Shown piece after piece: positions 7,930 through 16,640 of a stretch of 64,000 nucleotides of DNA (its first letter is position 1; each line of letters opens with the position of its first letter). The notes under the pieces were generated by a model. It did not search any database and was not told the DNA's origin. It saw nothing but the letters and a program-made list of their open reading frames with translations. Source of the stretch: JAMDEO01 sp963775295 (GTDB lineage Bacteria; Actinomycetota; Thermoleophilia; RBG-16-64-13); NCBI GenBank assembly GCA_963775295.1, contig CAVZIK010000006.1, positions 1,240,001 through 1,304,000 on the forward strand. The letters run 5' to 3'. Both the position numbers and the translations under genes were made by a program.

Positions 7930-10259
7930 CGTGAAGCATCCTTTGTCCTACGGGCGTCCACAAGGGCGAGCACTTGTAGCGGGGCTGAGGACCGTACCGA
8001 GCCCGCGGCGTGCAGCCTATGCATATCGGCAAGGGATAAGAGCCACGCCAGCGTGGATTCCGCTCCCTGGTTCAGGTTGGGCCCTTCGGGTCCCAAGCCG
8101 TCGTAGCAGGCGCCGGTCTTGCGGTCCCAGAGGGGGGCGCCCAGATCGTTCCGGCCGAGGTACCACTGGAATACGAGGCTCGCGAGGTGCGCCCATCGCT
8201 CTTCGCCGGTAGCGGTATAGGCCGCTACGTACGCCTCGATCATGGACTGCGCCTCGAGTGGTTGTTGGTCGAAGCGCGCGCGATGTGCGTCTTTTCGATA
8301 CCAGCCGTCATTGCCGATGGGCCGAAACGTGTTGCCGACGAACTGCACCTCGGTGAGCCATTCCAGCGTCTTGACGCCCGCGTCCACCATCCTGGTGCTC
8401 TCGAGCAAGGTTCCAGTCGTTATCAGGGCCTGTGCCAGTTTCCCGTTGTCGTACGTCAGGATGTCCTCGAACCAATACCAATCGTCGGTCGCGTTCTTGC
8501 GAAACTCTCGCAGGATGCGGCCGGCGAGAAGCTTGGCCATTCGTCTGGCCCCGGTGCTTCCGGCGAACCGACCCAGATAGGCGTTGATGCCCACAAGCGC
8601 CAGAGCCGCCGCTCTTGGATGAGTGAAGGTTTCGGCTGCCGGCAGGGCCAGGTTGAACAGCGAGGTGGCGGCCGCCAGCTGGCCTTTGTCCGGCGCACGT
8701 CCGACCGTCACTCCGAGTGCCCAGAGCGCTCTACCCTGACTGTCCTCTGAGCCTTCCGTCTCCATCCATCGTCTGTCGTAGGACATGAAGTTGCGGAACC
8801 GCGCGCTTGTACGATTGAACGCATGAGTCAGAAAGCCCAGATAGCACGCGCTCATCGAGGCCAGTTCGTCGTCGCTGGGCGGAAGGTGCGGAGCCGACAC
8901 GGCGAGCACCAGAGCTCTGGCGTTGTCATCCGTGCAGTAGCCGTGCGTGCGATCGGGAATGTTGAAGACGGCATGTTGCAGGAGGCCTGTCCTGTCCGTC
9001 ATGCGACGCAGGTGCTCGAGATTCATCTCAGGCAAAGGGGCATTGGCAGGCGGAATCGCGCGAGACTGGAAGCGACGCGTCGGTTGGCGTTGACCGCGTT
9101 CCTTCGCTTCGGCGAACACTTTGAAATACTCCTGGGCGACCTTGCTCCAAACGGCGTCCCGGGTGAACTGATAGGCACGTTTTCGAATCGAATGGCGGCG
9201 CACCGGATCGTCGAGAAGTGCCAGTACATTGCCACTCAGCGCTTCCGCGTCGTTGAAGGGCGTGATGACTCCGCGCCCCTCGGCCAGCATCTCGACGGCG
9301 TACCAGTACGGAGTGGAAACTACGGGCTTGCCGCTGCCCATTGCGTACGCCAGGGTGCCCGATGTGATCTGGGCTTCATTTCCGTAGGGGGTGATGTACA
9401 CGTCGGCGCAGCCCAAAAATTCGCACAGCTCCTGGATGTCCACGAAGCGGTTAAGAAACCTCACGTTCTCTCCTACCCCCAGCGTTGCGGCCAGGCTCTG
9501 CAGGGAAGAGCGATACCGCTCACCTTCGTGCTTCTTAACGTTGGGATGCGTCACGCCCAACACCAGATAGACGAATTCAGGGTGGTGCTTCACGATCTCA
9601 GGCATGGCCGCGATCATGTGTTCGATGCCTTTGTTGGGGGACAGCAGGCCGAAGGTGGCGGCCACGATCTTGCCCTCAACATCGAACTGTTCCTTGTAAT
9701 AGTTGGGATCTACGAAGGGGAGGTCGGGTATCCCGTGGTGGACGAACGCGACCTTCTCCTCCGGCACTTGGTAGATGTCATTGAGAAAACCGGCGGCTTT
9801 GCGACTCATGACCACGAGTTTCGCGGACAAACGTGCGATCTCGGAGGTCACTCTGATCTGGTCCGGGGTGGGCTCCCTCAGCACCGTGTGGAGCGTGGTC
9901 ACGACCGGCATGCGCAAGCGACCGATCAGGTCGAGGACGTACTCGCCCGCCGCCCCGCCGTAAATGCCATACTCGTGTTGGAGGCTTGCGACCTCTACGC
10001 CGTTGATATTGAGGAACTCCGCCGCCAGCCGGTAGTCTCTGCGGCTTTGTTCGTGAATTTCGAAGTGCACGCGGTTCGGGTAGGAATAGCCCTGCGGCGT
10101 GTCGTTCATCGCCGCCGCCCAGACTTCGCTCGCGGGTGCCTCGGCCGCCAGAGATTCAGCGAGGTCGGCGGTGAACGTGGCGATTCCGCACCGCCTGGGG
10201 ACGTAGTTGCCGATCACCGCAATGCGTGCGGGACGGGAATGGGATCGTTGGTCGGGCAT
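7926..10259 (-). CDS. GT4 glycosyltransferase with a C-terminal alpha/alpha-toroid-like domain
   Basis: 777 residues. Residues 10-400 are a family 4 glycosyltransferase: GNYVPRRCGIATFT at the N-terminus, HEYGIYGG, FGLLSPNKGIEHMI and a C-lobe with TPYGNEAQITSGTLAYAMGSGKPVVST. Residues 430-760 are helix-rich with DRTHGYCTDDNARALVLA, resembling six-hairpin glycosidase folds; this half has no assigned activity. The ATG at 10259 was chosen because AGGAAGG lies 6 bases upstream and the next 36 codons upstream look non-coding. It is the first gene of the GT4/GH130 operon, which may build and recycle a mannose-containing polymer or compatible solute. Confidence 0.8.
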   Translation of the reverse strand: MPDQRSHSRPARIAVIGNYVPRRCGIATFTADLAESLAAEAPASEVWAAAMNDTPQGYSYPNRVHFEIHEQSRRDYRLAAEFLNINGVEVASLQHEYGIYGGAAGEYVLDLIGRLRMPVVTTLHTVLREPTPDQIRVTSEIARLSAKLVVMSRKAAGFLNDIYQVPEEKVAFVHHGIPDLPFVDPNYYKEQFDVEGKIVAATFGLLSPNKGIEHMIAAMPEIVKHHPEFVYLVLGVTHPNVKKHEGERYRSSLQSLAATLGVGENVRFLNRFVDIQELCEFLGCADVYITPYGNEAQITSGTLAYAMGSGKPVVSTPYWYAVEMLAEGRGVITPFNDAEALSGNVLALLDDPVRRHSIRKRAYQFTRDAVWSKVAQEYFKVFAEAKERGQRQPTRRFQSRAIPPANAPLPEMNLEHLRRMTDRTGLLQHAVFNIPDRTHGYCTDDNARALVLAVSAPHLPPSDDELASMSACYLGFLTHAFNRTSARFRNFMSYDRRWMETEGSEDSQGRALWALGVTVGRAPDKGQLAAATSLFNLALPAAETFTHPRAAALALVGINAYLGRFAGSTGARRMAKLLAGRILREFRKNATDDWYWFEDILTYDNGKLAQALITTGTLLESTRMVDAGVKTLEWLTEVQFVGNTFRPIGNDGWYRKDAHRARFDQQPLEAQSMIEAYVAAYTATGEERWAHLASLVFQWYLGRNDLGAPLWDRKTGACYDGLGPEGPNLNQGAESTLAWLLSLADMHRLHAAGSVRSSAPLQVLALVDARRTKDASR

Positions 10260-10736
10260 TGACTGCCTTCCTCTTCCCGGCCACGTGCGCCGTGCGCACA
10301 TTACGGGGATATTCCTCGGCTGCTTTGGCCTCGAGGTGGCGCCAAGGACTGTGGCCGATAGGCCCAAAGCGCGGACTCACGGACACATAGGCAGGGGAAC
10401 CAAGGCCTATGCTGCTCCATGAACCGGTTGGCTCACCGGGGAACGACGTGGAGGTTGGCGAGACTTAGAAGGACGCGCGGAGGCTCGGGGCCGGCCGCTT
10501 AATCCTGTGTTCTATGTTACCACGATACGTCTTGGGTGGGCCCGACCCGTCCTTGCGGAGCCCGGTTTTGGAGGAGCTTTTGCGGCTGGTTGCTCGATCG
10601 ATAGGTGAGCACTCCCTGCGAAGAAAGTGCGAGACGCGCTCTTGTTTGTGGAGTTGGTTGTTTTCGTCGCGCCCGTGTTGGCCTCGGGCGAAGTCGTTGC
10701 TCGAGATCTCGGCGGAGTGCCCGACTATGGCGAGTT
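10260..10736. other. Intergenic region upstream of the GT4/GH130 operon
   Basis: About 480 bases without a convincing gene. It must hold the leftward promoter of the operon at 4627-10259, but no clear -35/-10 pair was found. The most notable element is the inverted repeat at 10386-10411. The end next to 10737 is the 3' flank of the GGDEF-EAL gene and shows no strong terminator. Confidence 0.4.
10386..10411. promoter_or_regulatory. Inverted repeat in the GT4/GH130 operon leader
   Basis: CATAGGC (10386-10392) and GCCTATG (10405-10411) form perfect 7-base arms around 12 bases, about 130 bases before the operon start. It could be an operator or a leader hairpin; no regulator gene is adjacent. 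Confidence 0.35.
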
Positions 10737-13412
10737 CTAACGGGGCAGGCCCTTGTTGGTACGGCGGCGAGTCGAAGGCCGCAAAGCTGTGACTGTGGGC
10801 GGGCAGGCACTCCCTGTCCCATCGGCGCTGGTTGCGGCTAACGCGGGCGTGGCGACGAGGCCCGAGGCCGGAACGTCGTTCTCCGCGAGCCAATGCTCCA
10901 ACCGGGCCGCCGGCATCGGTCGCCCAAGGTGGTACCCCTGCGCTATGTCGCATCCCATCGACGCCAGCATTCTCCAGGTATCTGAATCCTCAATCCCCTC
11001 GGCAACGACTTGGAGGTCTAGGTTTCGGGCCAGGTCGATCACGGATTGCACGATGACAGCGTCGTTGTCGTCGTCTCTCATGTGCATGACGAAGGACCGA
11101 TCGATCTTGACCTCTCCGACGGGTAAGCGGCTGAGATAGGAGAGTGACGAGTAGCCGGTGCCGAAGTCGTCGATAGAGAGCATCACCCCGAGAGCGTCCA
11201 GACGCTTGAGTTCTGTCAGCATTCGCCCGGTGTCGGCCATGATGCTCGTCTCCGTGATCTCCAGGGTCAGGTACGCTGGATCAAAGCCGGTCTCTTTCAG
11301 TAGGCGGGCTACGTCAAGCGGAAACGCGAGATCGAGGAGGCTACGCACGCTGAGGTTGACCGCCAGGCGTAGATCGATCCCGCGGCGGCGCCATTCCTGG
11401 CACTGCAACATCGACTTCCGCAGTACGTACAGCGTCAGCGGGCGAATGAGACCGGTGTGCTCCGCCATGGGAATGAACTCGTCGGGGGGAATGAAGCCGT
11501 GCTCAGGATGCTGCCAGCGCAGGAGCGCCTCCACTCCCACCACGCTTCGGTCCTCGATTCTCGCCTGAGGCTGATAGTAGATATCGAGTTCGTTATTCTG
11601 GATCGCCTGGCGCAATTCGGGCATGAGAGCGAGTCTGCGGGGGTTGGTCTGGTCGCTCTCCGAGGTGTAGATTTCGATACCGTGCTTGTTCTCTTTGGCG
11701 GTGTACATGGCCACATCGGCTCGCTTGAGTAAGGTTTCGACTTCGCGGCCATGCTCGGGATACAGGGCGGCCCCGATGCTCGCCTGCACCTCTAACGTGA
11801 CGTCCTGAAGCTGGAAGTTCCGCTCGAAAGCCCCGGATATCCGGCGGGCGACTGTGGCAACCACAGTCGGGTCGGTCAGGCAGGGAAGGAGCACCGCAAA
11901 CTCGTCTCCGCCGAGACGAGCCACTGTGTCCTCCGGACGCAGAACTTCACTGAGCCTGTGCCCGATCTCCTGGAGCAGCAGATCGCCGTGATGGTGGCCC
12001 AGAGTATCGTTGACCTCTTTGAAGTCGTCCACGTCGAGCAGCATCACCGCGAGAGCCTCCGATCGGCCGTGTAGGGCAGAAATAGCTTTCTCCACGGCCA
12101 GTTTGAACAGCACTCGGTTGGGAAGCCCAGTGAGGCTGTCGTGCAAAGCTTGATGTTCCTTCTCCGAGGCCTCTTCACGCAGTTGGTCCACCAGCCGACG
12201 GTTCTCCAGGGTTACGCTGGCGTGGTTGGCGACTGTCTCGAGCATTCTCAAATCTTCCGTCTCGAACGTTCCCACGTCGCTCAGACGGTTGGCCACCATC
12301 ATGGTGCCGACGACCCCGTTCTCGCTCCGCAGCGGTGCGATGGCCGCGTCCTTGAAACCGATTGCGTGCATGGCCTCCCGGAGGGTGTCGTCCTTGATGG
12401 GTCGGCCGATGAGCAAGCCCTTTCCGCTGCGGGCCACAGCCGAACAGGCCTCGTCCAAAGCGGTTGCGGCATCGACCTCCACGGTATCGATGGATCCTTC
12501 GGTTCCCAAAATCGTGCGAACGAGCTTCCGACCAGGCTCCATTGGGACGAGGGTGACCACGGCGATCTCCGCGCGCATGAGTTCCCGGGTCTCGGAGAGG
12601 ACGGTCTCAAGCACGGAGGTCTCCTGAAGCGACCAGTTCACGGCCCGGGTGAAGCTGTACAGTGTCTCCAGACGGGAATAGGTCTGGCTCAAAGAAATGT
12701 AGCCCCGGTACGCGACATAGAGGACTCCGGCGACCAGCAGCAAGAGCCATGCCGACCTTGCGTCGTGCCAGAGAACCACCACGGCGACCAAGGCTAGGCT
12801 GGTGTCGCCCACTGCGGGGATCAACCCCCCGGCAAGCGCCCGAAGGCCGAGCGCGTCGAGCGGCATGCTGCCGTTGAGAAGACCGGCCGTGCTTATGGCC
12901 AGACCGGAACCGACATTCGTGCTGAGAATTGAGATGTACGCCGCGGTCCACCCGAGAAGCGCGTCTGGATCCGCCGCGCCCAGCACAGCTCTGAAGATTA
13001 TGATGGGGAGCACCGCCTCGAAGACGAAGAACTGGCCCAAATTGAAGGCCAGCTTTGTCCCGGTCTGACGTCGGTGGAGAGTGAGGGCCGCGGCACCGCC
13101 GACGAGCCTTCCGAGGATGAGGGCGGAGGGATCGGCAAAGAAGAGACCCACGACCAGCGGTATCTCGCCCAGAGAGAAGGAAACCGCGTCGTGTCGGCTG
13201 TGGAGATGAACGACGAATATGTCGGTTGCTGCAAACCCGAGGGCGAGGCTCCACCACGGGAGATGCAAGGGGGCGGCGATCGAGCCCAGGGGGCGAACCC
13301 ACCAGGTGTAAGCGAAGAAGCCGACCGCGAACAGGATCGCCGTCAGCAGCCAGACCCTGTCGTGCCCCTTACGTTCCTCCGGACAGGAGACGCTGGCGGC
13401 AGGGCCGGTCAT
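10737..13412 (-). CDS. Membrane GAF-GGDEF-EAL c-di-GMP enzyme
   Basis: 891 residues. About 250 N-terminal residues form an integral membrane sensor of 7-8 helices with a FNLGQFF motif. A GAF domain follows (about 265-400), then GGDEF (about 420-575; RLGGDEF active site, with an RPED inhibitory site five residues before it) and EAL (about 590-850; EALLRW, NLS, EITE, DDFGTGYSS, KIDRSF and EGIE all present). Both cyclase and phosphodiesterase active sites look intact, so the protein can in principle make and degrade c-di-GMP. Its ATG overlaps the stop of the subtilisin-like gene by ATGA, so the two are probably made together. Confidence 0.9.
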   Translation of the reverse strand: MTGPAASVSCPEERKGHDRVWLLTAILFAVGFFAYTWWVRPLGSIAAPLHLPWWSLALGFAATDIFVVHLHSRHDAVSFSLGEIPLVVGLFFADPSALILGRLVGGAAALTLHRRQTGTKLAFNLGQFFVFEAVLPIIIFRAVLGAADPDALLGWTAAYISILSTNVGSGLAISTAGLLNGSMPLDALGLRALAGGLIPAVGDTSLALVAVVVLWHDARSAWLLLLVAGVLYVAYRGYISLSQTYSRLETLYSFTRAVNWSLQETSVLETVLSETRELMRAEIAVVTLVPMEPGRKLVRTILGTEGSIDTVEVDAATALDEACSAVARSGKGLLIGRPIKDDTLREAMHAIGFKDAAIAPLRSENGVVGTMMVANRLSDVGTFETEDLRMLETVANHASVTLENRRLVDQLREEASEKEHQALHDSLTGLPNRVLFKLAVEKAISALHGRSEALAVMLLDVDDFKEVNDTLGHHHGDLLLQEIGHRLSEVLRPEDTVARLGGDEFAVLLPCLTDPTVVATVARRISGAFERNFQLQDVTLEVQASIGAALYPEHGREVETLLKRADVAMYTAKENKHGIEIYTSESDQTNPRRLALMPELRQAIQNNELDIYYQPQARIEDRSVVGVEALLRWQHPEHGFIPPDEFIPMAEHTGLIRPLTLYVLRKSMLQCQEWRRRGIDLRLAVNLSVRSLLDLAFPLDVARLLKETGFDPAYLTLEITETSIMADTGRMLTELKRLDALGVMLSIDDFGTGYSSLSYLSRLPVGEVKIDRSFVMHMRDDDNDAVIVQSVIDLARNLDLQVVAEGIEDSDTWRMLASMGCDIAQGYHLGRPMPAARLEHWLAENDVPASGLVATPALAATSADGTGSACPPTVTALRPSTRRRTNKGLPR

Positions 13413-15211
13413 TGAACCAGGCGACCCGACCAGCTACGGCCACTCCAAGACCTTCCCGACCAACTGCGACCGCTCCACGAACGCCCGGACCAACTCCGGC
13501 CGTCCCAGTAAGTGTCGGACCAGCTACGGCCGCTCCAAGAACGACCCGACCAGCTACGGCCTTCCCAGAGGCCTGACCAAGAGCGACCCATCCAGGAGTC
13601 GCCCTCCCAACTGGTCCCACTCCACGAGCGACCCGACCAACTACGTCCGTCCCAGGGCTGCCCGAAGATGTCCACCTCGCCGTAGATCTCGACGCCTTCG
13701 TCGGCAACATGACTGGTGCCTCGCGCCGCTTCAATGGAACCGGTGCCGTTGGAGTAGGGATATTCTTGCTTTGCGTTGGGCGCGCGCGCCTTGGAAGCGC
13801 TCTTGAGGTCTATGAGGCCCGCGCCTTGCGACTTTCGGTCGGCTTTGGGAAGGCGATCGGCAGTGGAGATCAGCAACTGCTTCACCTGATCAGGAGTGAG
13901 ATTAGGGCGCTGCTGGATGAGCAGCGCGGCGGCACCTGACACGACGGCCGTTGCCTGTGACGTTCCGCTGCCAAGGAAGTAACGGTCGCCTACCTCAGCT
14001 TCGGGATAATTTACGTCGATCCACGATCCGGGGTTGCGCAGGCTGGCGATGGACTTGCCTGGAGCAACGAGGTCGGGACTCCGCTGCGCGTTTCCAATGC
14101 TCGACCAGTCTGGAACGAGGTCGTCCCCGGAGCCAGGTGTGCCCTTCATGTCCTCGGCGCCGACGGCAATTACGAACGGATCCACGGCGGGATCGTTGAG
14201 ACGTCCGCTATCGCCTTCGTTGCCAGCCGCGACCACGACGACAATACCGTGGCGCCACGCAACTTCGACGGCATAGGCAAGAGGATCGATGCGGTAGTCC
14301 TGGGTGCTGTCCGTGCCGAAGGAAAGGTTGAGTACCCGAATGTTATATTCAGTGCGGTGCTGCACGACCCAGTCGATGGCAGCGAGCACCTGCGACACGT
14401 CGGTGGCTCCGTCATACGAGGCCACTTTTACGCTGATGATCTCGGCTCCCGGAGCGACTCCCGTAAATTGATCGGGGTCTGTCTTCTTCTTGAGCGAAGA
14501 GGACGTGTCGTTGCCGGCGATGATCCCGGCGAGATGCGTACCGTGCCCGAACGTGTCGAGATTCTTAAGGGCGGGCGCTTGCGATTCAAAGGAAAGGTCG
14601 ACAGGGGTGACTACCTGATTCCGCAGACCTTCCACCGGCACGACGCCCGAGTCGATAAGTGCGACGCCTACTCCGCGGCCCGTTATGCCGGAGGCCCAAA
14701 GGTCCTGAGCTCCGATGAGCTTGGTGACGTCTCTCATGGTTGCGTAGCTGGAAGTCGTCTTCCATCCGGGGCCGTCCGCCTTGGCCGCCGGCGCGGTTTT
14801 CGCCGCTGTGCCGAAGTCGGCGCTGCTCAGCCGAAGGGCCGAGTTCGGAGTCACTTCCAGCACACCGGGGGTCGCTTGAAGTCTGTCCACAGCGCCCGTG
14901 GGGAGGAGGGCGGCGAATCCGTTGATGATGGGAAGATACGCGGTTATGCGCCCGCCAAGGGCTGCGACTGCCTGGTCGGGAACGTCGCCTGCCGAGGGCT
15001 TCTCCTGGACGATGACAGAGACGAGGCTCGAACCGGTTGTGGAATTGGCGCGGGCCGAGGAGGGCGATGCCCCAAGACACACAAAAGTGACGGCCCCTGC
15101 GAGCAGACAGAGCGCTGCGAAAACAAGGATAGGCAACGACCACTTCGATCGGATGGACGCTCTTCTTGGCGGGCCGCCGAGAAGACTGCGGGTGTCGACG
15201 TGACGTGCCAT
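13409..15211 (-). CDS. Subtilisin-like serine protease (S8) with Trp-rich pentapeptide tail
   Basis: 600 residues. An Arg-rich start and one hydrophobic segment (about 25-48) indicate export. An I9-type prodomain (about 62-128) is followed by the catalytic domain with Asp in VALIDSGV, His in FGHGTHLAG and Ser in GSGTSQATA, so the triad is complete. From about residue 520 the tail is sixteen units of the WSGRS type, ending in LVQ. No sortase or Tat motif is seen. GGGAGG at 15216-15221 is the ribosome binding site. The downstream GGDEF-EAL gene overlaps by ATGA. A role in surface proteolysis tied to c-di-GMP signalling is inferred from that coupling. Confidence 0.88.
   Translation of the reverse strand: MARHVDTRSLLGGPPRRASIRSKWSLPILVFAALCLLAGAVTFVCLGASPSSARANSTTGSSLVSVIVQEKPSAGDVPDQAVAALGGRITAYLPIINGFAALLPTGAVDRLQATPGVLEVTPNSALRLSSADFGTAAKTAPAAKADGPGWKTTSSYATMRDVTKLIGAQDLWASGITGRGVGVALIDSGVVPVEGLRNQVVTPVDLSFESQAPALKNLDTFGHGTHLAGIIAGNDTSSSLKKKTDPDQFTGVAPGAEIISVKVASYDGATDVSQVLAAIDWVVQHRTEYNIRVLNLSFGTDSTQDYRIDPLAYAVEVAWRHGIVVVVAAGNEGDSGRLNDPAVDPFVIAVGAEDMKGTPGSGDDLVPDWSSIGNAQRSPDLVAPGKSIASLRNPGSWIDVNYPEAEVGDRYFLGSGTSQATAVVSGAAALLIQQRPNLTPDQVKQLLISTADRLPKADRKSQGAGLIDLKSASKARAPNAKQEYPYSNGTGSIEAARGTSHVADEGVEIYGEVDIFGQPWDGRSWSGRSWSGTSWEGDSWMGRSWSGLWEGRSWSGRSWSGRSWSDTYWDGRSWSGRSWSGRSWSGRSWSGRSWSGRLVQ
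13418..13654 (-). repeat. Coding 15-bp tandem repeat (WSGRS units)
   Basis: Sixteen consecutive pentapeptide units with Trp at position 1 (WSGRS, WDGRS, WEGDS, WMGRS and others). One unit is a residue short and one reads WSDTY. At the DNA level the 15-bp units have drifted at wobble positions, so the peptide pattern is selected rather than freshly duplicated. Confidence 0.9.
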
Positions 15212-15380
15212 GGTTCCTCCCTTTTCCCCTGGCGCCGAGCAAGCGCCTGGTTTCCCGGTGTTTATATCGGCAAGAATTGGCCGTCGCTTTATACTCAGAC
15301 GAAAAGTTTCCGGGCCTTTTGTCGAATTGCCGCGCAGCTGGTCTGGGCGTCGACGTCAGCTCGAGCGCCCTCACAGGAAA

Positions 15381-15413
15381 TGAGAAACCCGGTCGTGACG
15401 ACCGGGTTTCTCA
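15381..15413 (-). terminator. Strong hairpin, likely terminator
   Basis: Arms 15381-15396 and 15398-15413 are perfectly complementary over 16 bases (a natural loop would open a few of them). The arm contains GAGAAACCCGGTCG. Placed downstream of the leftward lipoprotein gene, it probably stops its transcript before the protease gene. Confidence 0.7.
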
Positions 15414-15507
15414 TTGGTGGGGCCGTGGAATTTTTGGTCGTTGCACCGTGATGGTCCCTGTCATCCTCGGGCGGAGTCAGTCCAGCACGATGGTCCCTTT
15501 CCTCACG

Positions 15508-15530
15508 CCCGGCGTCTCGAGAACGCCGGG
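15508..15530 (-). terminator. Second hairpin downstream of the lipoprotein gene
   Basis: CCCGGCGT (15508-15515) pairs with ACGCCGGG (15523-15530) around a 7-base loop, 50 bases past the stop codon on the minus strand. There is no clear T tract. Confidence 0.5.
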
Positions 15531-15580
15531 TTGCTCATCCGCCCTTCCTCCCGATGGTCGAATGACGTTCTGCTCCGTAT

Positions 15581-16032
15581 CTACTGCACGACAATCGTGC
15601 CCTTAATGGTGGGGTCGTTCTTATCGGCGTAGGTGAAGGTGCCTGCCTTCTGAAAAGTTACGGAGTAGGACTGACTCTCCGAGAGAGGTCCGGTATCGAA
15701 GCTGCCGTCTGTAGCAACAAACTCGTAAGTCGTGGTGGTGTCGTCGTCCCCGTCCACGAACGTCACGGCCGTTCCCACCGAAATCACGAGCTCGGCCTGG
15801 TCCAGCTTTCCATTCTTGACGATGACCTGCGCTCCGCTCCCAAGAGCGTCTGCGCCAGCCCCGGAGGGGGGAGGGTGGTTTCGAGGGCAGACGTCGTCTG
15901 CGTGGTGTTGCTCGACTCCGGCGTCTCCGATCCGCACCCGACAATCGCGAACGCGATCAAGAGCACCAGCGTCAGGCCGAGAAGTCCGAGAGCGACATAG
16001 CCTCTTCTTGCGGCTGCACTGTGTCTGGTCAT
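15581..16032 (-). pseudogene. Frameshifted cupredoxin-like lipoprotein
   Basis: The N-terminal half in one frame (ATG at 16032) encodes a lipoprotein signal with lipobox FAIVGC and a Ser/Thr-rich linker ending TTLPPPG. A cupredoxin-like domain (QVIVKNGKL to IKGTIVVQ) continues in another frame. The frames would join with one extra base in the 6-base G run at 15866-15871 (C run on the coding strand). This is either a real one-base deletion, phase variation, programmed slippage or a sequencing error in a homopolymer. The domain resembles each half of the protein at 19016-19723 and lacks the Cys/His/Met copper ligands. Function unknown; surface-exposed if made. Confidence 0.75.
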
Positions 16033-16246
16033 GGACGATCTTCCCCTTTCGCGATTCACGCTATTGCTTCAACCATTCCTATGCGTTGCCCATCCTTGGT
16101 TTTAGGAGAACGAACAACAGCAGTCCGATGATCAAGGCGCCCAGGAACAAGCAGGCGACGGTGAGCACCTACTCGGTCGGTGTGCCATGGTTCTGTGAGT
16201 TCCCTGGAACGGACGGTTCCATGCGCAGGCTTGCGAGGGAGGATGC

Positions 16247-16306
16247 TTGACCGGCTGGACTTCTTCTGGCTATACTACGTGGGGCGATATACCACACAAC
16301 GTAGTA
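16247..16306 (+). promoter_or_regulatory. Promoter and palindromic operator of the padR gene
   Basis: TTGACC (16247-16252) and TATACT (16271-16276) are 18 bases apart, a good sigma-70-type promoter. An inverted repeat TACTACGT (16273-16280) / ACGTAGTA (16299-16306) overlaps the -10 and start region, where a PadR-type repressor would block its own transcription. Confidence 0.7.
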
Positions 16307-16322
16307 GAAGGCGGAGGGTCGC

Positions 16323-16640
16323 ATGACAACCGGGTTCGAGCGCTTCGACCGCTTCGCGGAGCCGTCGCTCCTCATAATGACGAGCCTGGCGGAAGGTCCA
16401 AAACATGGCTATGCCATAGCGAAAGATGTTGAAGCTCTCGGTTGCATCACGCTAGGGCCGGGCACGCTGTACGGGGCTCTAGCTCGTCTCGAGTCCAAGG
16501 GTCTCATCGAGGCGCTGCCTGTCGAAGAGCGCCGGCGCCCGTATCGTCTGACCACCTCCGGTGCTCGAGCTCTCTCGGAACACCTCCATCGTTTGCGCTC
16601 CTTCGCCACCACTGGGCTTGTTCGATTGGGGGCGGTATGA
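16323..16640 (+). CDS. PadR-family transcriptional regulator
   Basis: 105 residues with the PadR winged helix: LLIMTSLAEGPKHGYAIAKD, then LGPGTLYGALARLESKGLIE and a wing with RRRPYRLT. PadR proteins are usually dimeric repressors released by small ligands or antibiotics. GGCGGAGGG lies upstream of the ATG. The palindrome over its promoter suggests autoregulation. The next gene overlaps by ATGA, so the membrane protein downstream is probably the regulated partner. Confidence 0.9.
   Translation: MTTGFERFDRFAEPSLLIMTSLAEGPKHGYAIAKDVEALGCITLGPGTLYGALARLESKGLIEALPVEERRRPYRLTTSGARALSEHLHRLRSFATTGLVRLGAV

Larger units (their letters stand above)
15212..15580. other. Intergenic region with two hairpins
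   Basis: Between the subtilisin-like gene start (15211) and the end of the frameshifted lipoprotein (15581), both leftward. It holds the hairpins at 15381-15413 and 15508-15530 and the leftward leader of the protease gene (a TATAAA-like -10 element and a short GGCGC/GCGCC hairpin near the ribosome binding site). Two minus-strand fragments read KGTIV and GTITV, like the ends of the neighbouring cupredoxin-like genes. No full gene is visible. Confidence 0.45.

Noticed and set aside
8823..10262. 479-codon plus-strand frame opposite the large glycosyltransferase
   Set aside because: The minus-strand protein has clear GT4 motifs; the plus frame has none.
13418..13654. Short regular repeats that could suggest a CRISPR array
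   Set aside because: The 15-bp units are contiguous, lack spacers and translate in frame as WSGRS pentapeptides of the protease.
15212..15300. Possible second c-di-GMP riboswitch upstream of the protease/GGDEF-EAL operon
   Set aside because: Neither GGCAAACC nor GACGCAAAGC blocks, nor the class II pattern, are present; only a CGGAAAC string resembles class II.
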